A stretch of 32,998 nt of DNA from positions 1-32,998 of the forward strand of contig CANJCM010000052.1 in NCBI GenBank assembly GCA_947472765.1, read 5' to 3'. The stretch comes from Opitutia bacterium (lineage in GTDB: Bacteria; Verrucomicrobiota; Verrucomicrobiia; Opitutales; Opitutaceae). Shown here one piece after another: positions 8,187 to 15,463 of the stretch. The notes below the pieces were generated by a model. It was not told the origin of the DNA and ran no database searches. It saw nothing but the letters and a program-made list of their open reading frames with translations. The position numbers and the translations under genes are program-made. Each line of letters opens with the position of its first letter. Position 1 is the stretch's first letter.

Positions 8187-9380
8187 TCAAAGGCTCGGGA
8201 GACCAGAGAGAACTGGGGCAGAAGGAATCTCAGCATTTTCGCGCATTTCCAAGATTGTAAAAGGATACCGGAGGTTTCTGGGATTTGTGTTTGATCGGGC
8301 GGTCGCCGTGGCCTCATTGGCTTGATTGGCGTCAGGCCGGCTCTGCTGGTTCGCGGTGTTGGGTGTGCCGGGGGCAGACGCCTGCGTGCGCTGCGAGGTT
8401 GCAGTAGTCTGGACCGTTGTTGCGCCGCTGGGTGGCGAAATGACCGTCGAGAGCCGAAATTCCGACCGGCCCTCACGAACTGTGACATGGATTCGCAACG
8501 CACTGATCGTAGATCCGAAGCCAGTCAGGTCGCCGGATGGACCCGCGATTTGCTGGGCGGACGCGATATCCTGAAAGTAGCCCGGCCCCTGCGCGAGATG
8601 GGTTCCGGTACCCTTGAGGTAATCGGCCATCCCCACCTGTTGCGTCTCATCCAACCGGCCGAGCGCGGCCAGTGTATCGGGCAAGGCAGAGTTGATATTC
8701 GGCCGCTGGAAGTCGAAAAGCGAGACGCTGCTCGCAAATCGCGTCCAGTACTCGTTCGGGCGCCCATCCGGCGTGTAAAATAAGTCCTTCACCTTTTCGA
8801 TCGCCGCGAGCTCCTGAAATGAACGCAGCGACCGTCCGGGCGGCTCATAGGGAATCGGACCATGCTCGTAATCGGGGACGATGGCGGAGGCATAAACATG
8901 GTTCTTGTGCATCCACCCCATCAACGCGTCCGCCAGCCCTTCGGCGTCGGTTTGCACGATGCCCCAGTTGCGGAAGAGATTCGTGAGGACAATCGCGTTG
9001 GCCTGCGGGAGCGAAATTTTACCGCTCTCGTCCTCGAATGTGACTTCCACCGTCCTATCGTCATCCAACGGCGTGTAGGTCGCGAAACCCAAGGGGTCAT
9101 TCCAGCCCTCAGCGGGGCTGCGTAGGCCGTTATCGACGGTTCGGAACTCCTCGATCACCGCCAGCACGGTTTCCAACGCCGAGTACGCCTCGATCCGCAG
9201 GCGGCGGTTCTGCGCCACCCGCTGTTCCACGAGCAGTTCGTTGGAGGCCTTTTCCATGAAGGCGATCAGGGCAAACGCGGCAAAGAGCAGCGTCATCATC
9301 ACGATCACGAGGACCGAGCCCGTGCGAACTTCGCTCGTACTTTTCCGGTTCCGGCCAAAATGGATTCGCGCGAATCTCAT
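8187..9380 (-). CDS. gspK: Type II secretion minor pseudopilin K-like
   Basis: Protein of 397 residues with a basic leader, the processing site region RTGSVLVIVMM with a hydrophobic helix (about 20-42), and a large globular domain, as in GspK, the large minor pseudopilin at the pseudopilus tip. The stretch FEDESGKISLPQANA fits the conserved D-x-x-GK-N-x-N region of GspK. The mature helix carries no Glu at position 5, a GspK trait. After about residue 305 there is a Thr/Ser/Ala/Gln-rich low-complexity linker (about 310-362) that looks like a lineage-specific insertion. The stop of gspJ and the start of gspK overlap as TGATG. Confidence 0.85.
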   Translation of the reverse strand: MRFARIHFGRNRKSTSEVRTGSVLVIVMMTLLFAAFALIAFMEKASNELLVEQRVAQNRRLRIEAYSALETVLAVIEEFRTVDNGLRSPAEGWNDPLGFATYTPLDDDRTVEVTFEDESGKISLPQANAIVLTNLFRNWGIVQTDAEGLADALMGWMHKNHVYASAIVPDYEHGPIPYEPPGRSLRSFQELAAIEKVKDLFYTPDGRPNEYWTRFASSVSLFDFQRPNINSALPDTLAALGRLDETQQVGMADYLKGTGTHLAQGPGYFQDIASAQQIAGPSGDLTGFGSTISALRIHVTVREGRSEFRLSTVISPPSGATTVQTTATSQRTQASAPGTPNTANQQSRPDANQANEATATARSNTNPRNLRYPFTILEMRENAEIPSAPVLSGLPSL

Positions 9381-10093
9381 CAGAAGGAAGGCAGGCCCTC
9401 CGGGGGCGCCGGAAGCGTGATGACCGACTCACGGGTCAGCTTCTCATACGAGAACGTGAGCCGGAGGCGTTGCGGCGCGAGCGGCTTTCCCTGCTGGTCA
9501 AGCTTCAGAGTCGACTCCGTCGTCCAGCGATTGAAGTCGGATTCGAAGTAATCGTAAGCGACGCCCGAAATCAACGGCGACACCACCGTTTCGCGAGGCG
9601 GGTCTGTGTCGAAATTCTTCTCCAGTCGGGAATGCCACAAGATCAGCAAACCTTCGCTACGCCGGACCTGCAGCGAGCAGACAACCTCCGGGAGCGGTTG
9701 GCCGGGCCAATGGAAGAGCCGGCTCCCCGCGGAGAGCTCGAAGGTGAGCAAATTCTCCGTGAGCCCGTTCTCCGCGCGAATTTCCTGCAGGCCAATCGGC
9801 GTGGAATTGGGGCGCGCCGCAGGTGGCAGGGCCGCGGCGCGCAGTTCGTGCTCCAGGTACCGGGTGACCGCGCGGACATGTTGATCAAACAAACGCACGT
9901 CGGTGCCGCGGCCCCAAAGTTCGCCCATGGAAAATATGAAGGTGTTGAGTGCGACGAGCAGCAGGGCCACCAGCGCGAGCGCGAGAAGAATTTCGAGCAG
10001 CGTGAAGCCACTCCAGGCCCGACGTACGCCCTGCGGGCCACGAGGCATCCCGAAAGACCGATCTACGAATAATTGACCGCGGCGGTGACTCAT
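9380..10093 (-). CDS. gspJ: Type II secretion minor pseudopilin J-like
   Basis: Protein of 237 residues with a type IV prepilin-like N-terminus: a leader of about 28 residues, then SG|FTLLEILLALALVALLLVA with Glu at mature position 5. The remaining 190 residues fit GspJ in size. ATG 10093 overlaps the gspI stop (ATGA); a second in-frame ATG at 10048 would give a shorter leader (MPRGPQGVRRAWSG). GspJ forms the pseudopilus tip complex with GspI and GspK. Assignment as J rather than another minor pseudopilin relies on gene order. Confidence 0.85.
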   Translation of the reverse strand: MSHRRGQLFVDRSFGMPRGPQGVRRAWSGFTLLEILLALALVALLLVALNTFIFSMGELWGRGTDVRLFDQHVRAVTRYLEHELRAAALPPAARPNSTPIGLQEIRAENGLTENLLTFELSAGSRLFHWPGQPLPEVVCSLQVRRSEGLLILWHSRLEKNFDTDPPRETVVSPLISGVAYDYFESDFNRWTTESTLKLDQQGKPLAPQRLRLTFSYEKLTRESVITLPAPPEGLPSF

Positions 10094-10581
10094 TTCGCGA
10101 TCTTCTTCTGCAATTCGAAGATCCGGGTGCGGGTCTCCTCCTTGAGTTTGCTTCTCTCGGCCGGATCGATCGACCAGGTGGGGCGCAGCAGGACAAACTG
10201 CTGGACGACCTTTTCCGGATCCGGCCTCGAGGGGTCCGCGATTTCGCAGGTAAAATTCACCCGAAACAAATCCGCCATCGTCGTTGACTCGATTTGCACG
10301 CTCCAGCGGGCGTGCCTCCCTCCGGTGGCTTCAAATTCGCCGCCCAACTCGAGTTTGGCGCGGTCCGGCTCGTTGAGGACAATCTGCCGGGCAAAGGCGA
10401 TGTCCTCACTCGTTTGCGCCTGCCGGTTTACCACCTCGTAGCTGTTCAGGACATTCAGGTACGCGGAACCGAGCACGACGGCTGTGAGCGCAAAGATCGC
10501 GAGCGCCACGAGCACTTCCACCAACGTAAATGCTGCCGCCCGTTCTGACGTTGGACGCATCGGCGGGGAGTTGGGATTCAC
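10090..10581 (-). CDS. gspI: Type II secretion minor pseudopilin I-like
   Basis: Prepilin-like protein of 163 residues if started at GTG 10581. I prefer this start because GTG overlaps the gspH stop (GTGA) and has a purine-rich ribosome binding site (AAGGCGGGG) just upstream; an ATG at 10560 lacks one. The leader ends in AAA and the mature sequence would begin FTLVEVLVALAIFAL, so the residue before the cleavage site is Ala instead of the almost invariant Gly. Gene order (H-I-J-K) supports GspI, which nucleates the pseudopilus tip. Confidence 0.82.
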   Translation of the reverse strand: MNPNSPPMRPTSERAAAFTLVEVLVALAIFALTAVVLGSAYLNVLNSYEVVNRQAQTSEDIAFARQIVLNEPDRAKLELGGEFEATGGRHARWSVQIESTTMADLFRVNFTCEIADPSRPDPEKVVQQFVLLRPTWSIDPAERSKLKEETRTRIFELQKKIAK

Positions 10582-11168
10582 GACCCCGCCTTCGTCTCCA
10601 GCATCGGCGCGCAGGTCCACGGATCGATGTTGAGAATATGCGCCCCGCCCGTGCGGAAAATTTGCAGCCGAAATGCCGTGCAGGTGCCGTCGGCGTAAAA
10701 CGTCACAAATGGTATCGGCTGTGACTCCAACAAAACGCCTCCCACAAGAATGGAATTTCCGCCTTTCGTTTGGACAAGGAAATCGATCGCGAGGTCGGGA
10801 GTGGCGGACGGAATTGGAAATTCCTCAAGCGGAGTCTCCTCAACGGGGGTTCCATTCGCAGCCGGTACCGGCGCCGCTTTTCCGTCCAGCAGGAGAAACC
10901 GCTTTTTTTCCGAATCATACTTCAGCCTCATTTCATGCTCAGCCTTCAGCGCCGCTTTGCGCGCCTGTTGCACCGCGGACCAAAACACGTCCTCGGCCGC
11001 GACGGGTTTCTCGTTCAAGAGGTTGGCCGATCCGCCGATCAAGACGGCACCCACCAACCCTATGAGCAGGATGGCGAGAAGAATCTCGAGCAGCGTGAAA
11101 CCCCGCACACGCGAGAGCCCTCTGCGCCGGAGCGGGCATAAGGCGGATCGCAAACCTTGGACGTGCAT
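10578..11168 (-). CDS. gspH: Type II secretion minor pseudopilin H-like
   Basis: Prepilin-like protein of 196 residues with a leader of about 23 residues (many Arg) followed by RG|FTLLEILLAILLIGLVG, Glu at position 5. I chose ATG 11168; a TTG at 11177 is also possible. The globular part (about 60-196) is compatible with GspH, a minor pseudopilin that joins the tip to the main GspG fibre. The gene lies 45 bases after gspG and its stop overlaps the preferred gspI start. Confidence 0.82.
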   Translation of the reverse strand: MHVQGLRSALCPLRRRGLSRVRGFTLLEILLAILLIGLVGAVLIGGSANLLNEKPVAAEDVFWSAVQQARKAALKAEHEMRLKYDSEKKRFLLLDGKAAPVPAANGTPVEETPLEEFPIPSATPDLAIDFLVQTKGGNSILVGGVLLESQPIPFVTFYADGTCTAFRLQIFRTGGAHILNIDPWTCAPMLETKAGS

Positions 11169-11212
11169 TCGCGACAAAGGGCCCAGGCAGCAGCGCGTAG
11201 GCGCAACCTCGG

Positions 11213-11728
11213 CTACTTGGCTTCCGCCGTTCCCGACTCCCAGTTCCCGATATCGTCCTCGGTCCCCGTCTGTTTGTCAGGACCTTTGGACCACAAGTCA
11301 TAGCCGCCCTTGTTACGCTGCCCCGGATAGACGTATTGATAGGGCTCTTTCCAAGGATCGAGTGGTACGCCCCCTTCGATGTACGGCCCCCGCCAACGCT
11401 CGGCCCGGGTGGCGGGCGCGGAAACCAACGCCTGCAGTCCGTCGCTGGTTGAGGGGAATTCTCCCATTGAAGCGCGGTAGGCGTTCAAAGGCAGTTTCAT
11501 GCTCTGATTGACGAAGAGGCGCGTGGTGTCGATTTGGGCACCGCCAAAAATCTTATCCACGTTGGTAATCGCGAGCCCGGCCAACAGCCCGAGGATGAGC
11601 AGCACCACGAGGATTTCCAGCAAGGTAAAGCCCTGCGGTCGTCCGACGGTCGCTGCGCTACGGGATGCACTCCGCGTACGGCAGCAACTGGACCACGTTG
11701 ACCAGGAGTCGTTTTGGAATTTGGACAT
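11213..11728 (-). CDS. gspG: Type II secretion major pseudopilin GspG
   Basis: Major pseudopilin of 171 residues from ATG 11728. The processing site is QG|FTLLEILVVLLILGLLAGL with Glu at position 5. The C-terminal half shows the GspG signature: FPSTSDGLQALV, GPYIEGGVPLDPWKEPYQYVYPG, YDLWSKGPDKQTGTEDDIGNW, where the acidic loop is the calcium-binding region in characterised GspG. The leader of about 33 residues is long for a pseudopilin and rich in Ser/Arg/Cys, so the true start is uncertain. It is the first gene of the secretion operon on the minus strand; the longer reading frame to 11866 runs through the leader hairpin region and is unlikely to be translated. Confidence 0.92.
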   Translation of the reverse strand: MSKFQNDSWSTWSSCCRTRSASRSAATVGRPQGFTLLEILVVLLILGLLAGLAITNVDKIFGGAQIDTTRLFVNQSMKLPLNAYRASMGEFPSTSDGLQALVSAPATRAERWRGPYIEGGVPLDPWKEPYQYVYPGQRNKGGYDLWSKGPDKQTGTEDDIGNWESGTAEAK

Positions 11729-11803
11729 GGCGCGAAGGATGTTCGGGGAGGGTGCGTTGTCGAGACGTCCGACTTCGGAGCAAAGTTGCGAGTTAAGAGC
11801 CGA

Positions 11804-11821
11804 GCCACCACGCGAGGTGGC
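11804..11821 (-). other. Perfect hairpin in the leader of the gsp operon
   Basis: GCCACC and GGTGGC are perfect 6-bp arms around a 6-base loop, about 76 bases upstream of the gspG start. No T-run follows on either strand, so it is not an intrinsic terminator. It could be a protein-binding site, an RNA structure in the operon leader, or part of an interspersed repeat. Confidence 0.35.
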
Positions 11822-11917
11822 ACCTTCGGTAGCACAAACGGATCCTCGTTGACGCACGGTTTTCACCCAGAGCGGCGCGAGTCAACAGGTCCGGGCGCCG
11901 GGCAACGAGACCTCAAG

Positions 11918-13150
11918 TCAATGTTGGGCACTCGACACGACCGTCCGTCCCGAAGGCTGCCCGCAGGCGGCGAGGACGGTTTGGAACCATGACTCGCCCG
12001 GGGCAAACGCTTTGCCTCCCTTAATCCGCGCAAACTCGATGGCACGCAACTCGTCGCCCTTCTCCTCGTCCTCTCCGATCACGCCACTAACCCGGCGCAG
12101 GGCGCAGTCGACGGCATGCTCCACACAACGCTGGATGAGTCGGAGGTCGGCTTCGTTAGCTGGAGCGGATCGGGCAAAATAACCGCTCTTCTGCACCAGC
12201 ACTTTTTCCGCGCTAAGCATGCGGGCAAATTGCTCTCCAAACCACTTGCCGGGATTTACCGCGTCGAGCTTGACGTGCCCAAATGCATCCCGGGGCACCT
12301 CATGACCCAGGTTCGTCATTTCGCCGACGATGCTTTCCACGCCAGCCCCCTCGCTGACGAAGATGTTCACGTTGCCGACGCGATCCATCAGACCTCGCAG
12401 CCGGCTGGCCTCACCGGGAATGTCGAGGGCCATCTCCGGCAGGTAAACACCGTGAATCGCGAGCCGATCGCGACTCAAACCCAAGCCCGGTGCGAACGAC
12501 AGCGAATCGAGGCTCTGTTGGTAGGCCGCGGCGGTCGCCGCCGTCAGCCAGCCGCAGTTTCGCCCCATCACCTCATGCACAATCAGCATCCGCGGATTGG
12601 CACCGTGCTCCGCCACCACTCGCGCAAAGAAGCGCGCGCCCTCCTCCGCGGCGGTCCAGGCGCCAAGGCTCTGCCGAATCGGCACGACATCGTTGTCAAT
12701 TGTCTTCGGGAGGCCGATGACGGTGAGCTCGTAGTTGTTATTTGCGAGGTATGCCGCCAAGTCCGCCGCCGTGGTGTTCGTGTCGTCTCCTCCAATCGTG
12801 TGCAGCACATCCACGCCATCCCGGACGAGTTGCTCGGCGGCGATCTGCAACGGATTCTGGCTTTCGCGCACCAAGCCGCGCTTCACGCAATCCTTCACAT
12901 TCGTCAGTTTGACCCGGCTGTTGCCGATGGCGCTGCCGCCATGCCCGCGCAGGGCCAATGCCACGGCGCGCTCCTGGGCTGTGACCTCAAAGGAATCTCC
13001 GAGCAGGAGCCCTTTATAACCGCCGCGATAGCAAATCAGACTGATGTCGGGGGCGACCGCGGTGTACCTTTCAATCAGGCCGGCAATGGAAGCATTCAGG
13101 CAAGGGGCCAAACCACCGGCAGTGAGAATCGCGACTCGTCGTGGGCGCAT
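11918..13150 (-). CDS. pfp: 6-phosphofructokinase, PPi-dependent type
   Basis: Phosphofructokinase of 410 residues, converting fructose 6-phosphate to fructose 1,6-bisphosphate in glycolysis. Motifs: LTAGGLAPCLNA (9-20), IGGDDTNTTA (119-128) and PKTIDNDV (148-155). In this family GGDD (instead of GGDG) and PKTIDND (instead of PGTIDND) are the residues that mark pyrophosphate rather than ATP as phosphoryl donor, so the reaction is probably reversible. MGRNCGWL and the region of VSEGAG also match. The first motif has Cys17 where Gly is usual (APCLN instead of APGLN). The gene stands alone between the secretion operon and the divergent tRNA; ATG 13150 is the first start. Confidence 0.93.
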   Translation of the reverse strand: MRPRRVAILTAGGLAPCLNASIAGLIERYTAVAPDISLICYRGGYKGLLLGDSFEVTAQERAVALALRGHGGSAIGNSRVKLTNVKDCVKRGLVRESQNPLQIAAEQLVRDGVDVLHTIGGDDTNTTAADLAAYLANNNYELTVIGLPKTIDNDVVPIRQSLGAWTAAEEGARFFARVVAEHGANPRMLIVHEVMGRNCGWLTAATAAAYQQSLDSLSFAPGLGLSRDRLAIHGVYLPEMALDIPGEASRLRGLMDRVGNVNIFVSEGAGVESIVGEMTNLGHEVPRDAFGHVKLDAVNPGKWFGEQFARMLSAEKVLVQKSGYFARSAPANEADLRLIQRCVEHAVDCALRRVSGVIGEDEEKGDELRAIEFARIKGGKAFAPGESWFQTVLAACGQPSGRTVVSSAQH

Positions 13151-13274
13151 GGCGAACGACAGCAGGCGAGCCGGCCGGCGGGCAAGCCCCGGCTGGCGGA
13201 ATCGGCGAAACTGCTTGCCGCATTTTTTTGCCCTAATCCTAATTGCCCCACGCTGGCGTGCGCCCAGCCAAACC

Positions 13275-13350
13275 GTCCCCGTAGCTCAACTGGATAGAGC
13301 AGCGGTTTCCTAAACCGTAGATTCCGGTTCAAGTCCGGGCGGGGGCACCA
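13275..13350 (+). tRNA. tRNA-Arg (anticodon CCU)
   Basis: A 76-base cloverleaf: acceptor GTCCCCG pairs with CGGGGGC (one T-G pair), D-arm with GTAGCTCAACTGGATAGAGC, anticodon arm GCGGT-TTCCTAA-ACCGT with anticodon CCT in the DNA, T-arm with GGTTCAAGTCC, discriminator A and an encoded CCA. It reads AGG. The next six bases repeat GCACCA. The gene lies 27 bases before the amidohydrolase start on the same strand. Confidence 0.96.
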
Positions 13351-13377
13351 GCACCAATCTTCCCAATCATCCCACCC

Positions 13378-15132
13378 ATGCTTAATATCAGACCCATCCT
13401 GGCGGCGTTGACCGCCAGTCTCGCCTTTCTCGTTTCGACCCGAGCTGCCGAAGACCCCGCTGAGTTGGTGGTGCTCAATGGCAAGGTTGTGACCATGGAC
13501 AGCTCGTCAACTGCCGCCGAAGCCGTCGCGATCCGGAACGGGCGCTTCGTCTACGTCGGAAGCAATGCCGGAGCCCGCGCCCACATCGGAATCACCACGC
13601 GGGTTCTCAATGCCCGGGGCAAAACCGTCCTTCCCGGGCTGATCGAAACGCACACCCATGCCATCGGAGTGGCCCGTGGCGAAGCCGACCAACAATTTCG
13701 CCAATTGAGCTCAATGGCCGAAATTCAGGAATGGGTTCGGCAAAAGGCCGCCATCACCAAGCCGGGAGTTTGGATTCGAATTCCCCGGGTGGATCTCACC
13801 CGTTTCAAGGAAGCCCGCTTCCCTACTCGCGCGGAACTCGATGCCATGGCGAGCGACCGACCCGTGGTCTTCGACTGGATGTACGCAGGGATCAATCAGG
13901 TCCAGGTGCTGAGCACAGTGGCGCTAAAGGCGGCGGGAATTACCCGTGACACGCCGAATCCGGAGCAAGGCCGCATCGTCCGCGACGATCAGGGCAATCC
14001 GACCGGCATGATCCGAAACGCTCGCGCCCTAATCGAGCCCTTCCTGCCCCCGGCGCCGAATCTAACGCAGGAAATGCTCCTGAGCGAACTTGAGAATGTG
14101 CATCGCCACTACAACACGGTCGGGATCACCAGCATCAACGACCGGCGGACCGACCCGAGCACCTTCGATATCTACAACGAACTGAAGAAGCAGGGTCGCT
14201 TGCACGTTCGCGCGACACTCACCATCGGAGTTGGCTACCAGGGAATCGGCAACGCGCTCAATCAAATCAAGAATCTCCCCATGAAGCCGGGAGCCGGAGA
14301 CGATTGGGTCAGGGCCGGGTCGTTGAAGCTTCGCATCGATGGCGGGCTCCTTTACGGCACCGGTTATCTCCGGGAGCCTTATCTCCAGGCAGGTTCGGCG
14401 CAGTACTACGACCTCCCCGACGCGAAGAATCGGGGTGAACTCATGACCCCGGAAAAAGACATTCTGGCAATTATCCGGGCGGGTCACCTGGCCGGCTGGC
14501 AAATGTCATCTCATGTGGCCGGCGACGCGGGCGTCGATGCCGTGCTGGACGCCTTGGAAACCATCAACCGCGAGAGTCCAATCACCGAACGCCGTTACAA
14601 TTTGATTCACGCCTATCTTCCCAACGCGGAAACGGTGGCGCGCGCCAAGAAGCTCGGCGTCTTCGTCGACACACAGCCGATGTGGTATTATAAGGATGGC
14701 GATGCCTTGGTCGACACGATCGGCCAGGAGCGGGCCAAGCACATGATCGGCCTTCAAGACTGGCTGAAGGGCGGTGTTAAAGTCGCGATCAACGCCGACC
14801 ACATGCAGGGCGTCGACCCGGATCGTGCGCTGAATCCTTATAACCCGTTTCTCGCCATGTATGTGGCCATCAGCCGAAAGACGGAGAGCGGCAAGGTGTA
14901 TGGCCCGGAGCAGAAGGTCTCACGCCTCGAAGCGCTCCGCATGGTGACCATCGATGCGGCCTACATGACGTTCGATGAGAAAAACCGCGGTTCCATCGAG
15001 GTCGGAAAGCTGGGCGACTTGGCGGTGCTGGCAGATGACTTCATGAGTTGCACCGAAGACCAGATAAAGAACATGAAGGTCGCGGCAACCGTGGTCGGCG
15101 GCCAGATCATGCATCTGCAGGAACAACCCTGA
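13378..15132 (+). CDS. Exported amidohydrolase (YtcJ-like)
   Basis: Metal-dependent hydrolase of 584 residues. Residues 1-24 form a signal peptide (cleavage near TRAAED), so it acts outside the cytoplasm. The beta-sandwich start (LVVLNGKVVTMD), GKTVLPGLIETHTHA with the HxH metal ligands, SSHVAGDAGVDAVLDALE, and ADHMQG near the end of the barrel fit the amidohydrolase superfamily, YtcJ/amidohydrolase_3 type. A C-terminal GSIEVGKLGDLAVLADD closes the sandwich. The substrate cannot be inferred. It starts 27 bases after the tRNA-Arg without a clear ribosome binding site and may be co-transcribed with it. Confidence 0.9.
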   Translation: MLNIRPILAALTASLAFLVSTRAAEDPAELVVLNGKVVTMDSSSTAAEAVAIRNGRFVYVGSNAGARAHIGITTRVLNARGKTVLPGLIETHTHAIGVARGEADQQFRQLSSMAEIQEWVRQKAAITKPGVWIRIPRVDLTRFKEARFPTRAELDAMASDRPVVFDWMYAGINQVQVLSTVALKAAGITRDTPNPEQGRIVRDDQGNPTGMIRNARALIEPFLPPAPNLTQEMLLSELENVHRHYNTVGITSINDRRTDPSTFDIYNELKKQGRLHVRATLTIGVGYQGIGNALNQIKNLPMKPGAGDDWVRAGSLKLRIDGGLLYGTGYLREPYLQAGSAQYYDLPDAKNRGELMTPEKDILAIIRAGHLAGWQMSSHVAGDAGVDAVLDALETINRESPITERRYNLIHAYLPNAETVARAKKLGVFVDTQPMWYYKDGDALVDTIGQERAKHMIGLQDWLKGGVKVAINADHMQGVDPDRALNPYNPFLAMYVAISRKTESGKVYGPEQKVSRLEALRMVTIDAAYMTFDEKNRGSIEVGKLGDLAVLADDFMSCTEDQIKNMKVAATVVGGQIMHLQEQP

Positions 15133-15214
15133 TTCCGAATGCGGCAAGGGTCACCGGTGAATTGCCGGTTGACACGGCTTGGCACGCCTCCACGTTTTCC
15201 CTTCCTTTTCGAGC

Positions 15215-15409
15215 ATGAGCACCACCGAACAAAATCAGCAGACTCCCACCCCGGCGGAAATTCCGTTCACCAACCCGCAGGTGATGCGGAGTTACGTGAC
15301 GGACACCGGCAAGATCTTGCCCCGCAAATACACTGGCCTGTCCGCCAAGCATCAGCGCGCCGTCACCCGCACGCTGAAGCAGTCGCGCAACATGCTCTTG
15401 GCGCAGTAA
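15215..15409 (+). CDS. rpsR: 30S ribosomal protein S18
   Basis: Small protein of 64 residues containing the S18 core: SYVTDTGKILPRKYTGLSAKHQR and a basic C-terminal helix (TRTLKQSRNMLL). S18 binds 16S rRNA in the platform of the small subunit with S6. ATG 15215 gives a short disordered N-terminus of about 25 residues as in other S18. It has no cysteine, so it is a zinc-free form. It stands alone instead of between rpsF/ssb and rplI, the common arrangement, and a strong terminator follows 23 bases after the stop. Confidence 0.93.
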   Translation: MSTTEQNQQTPTPAEIPFTNPQVMRSYVTDTGKILPRKYTGLSAKHQRAVTRTLKQSRNMLLAQ

Positions 15410-15432
15410 CTCATTCTGCCCTGCAGGTTCGA

Positions 15433-15458
15433 GGCCGGAGCTATCTCCGGCCTTTTTT
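15433..15458 (+). terminator. Intrinsic terminator after rpsR
   Basis: A perfect 8-bp stem (GGCCGGAG / CTCCGGCC) with a CTAT tetraloop is followed directly by six T. It is a textbook rho-independent terminator for rpsR. The T-run ends only five bases before the ATG of the next gene. Confidence 0.93.
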
Positions 15459-15463
15459 GTGCC

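Noticed and set aside
10560-10620. Longer gspI start at 10620 overlapping gspH by more than 40 bases
   Set aside because: It would give an acidic leader not typical of prepilins, and the GTG at 10581 has both a stop/start overlap and a better ribosome binding site.
13181-13229. Terminator-like hairpin GGCAAGC...GCTTGCC followed by T7 on the plus strand before the tRNA
   Set aside because: The loop is 25 bases and no plus-strand gene lies upstream to be terminated, so it is probably chance pairing in a GC-rich gap. Its T-run could still end an antisense transcript.
12116-13297. Long plus-strand open frame antisense to the phosphofructokinase gene
   Set aside because: It is a shadow of the high-GC pfp gene, rich in His/Arg/Gln with no family motif. 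Similar long antisense frames over the regulator (2318-3343), apbE (4135-5088), pilT2 (26913-28067) and the GNAT gene (28336-29319) were rejected for the same reason.
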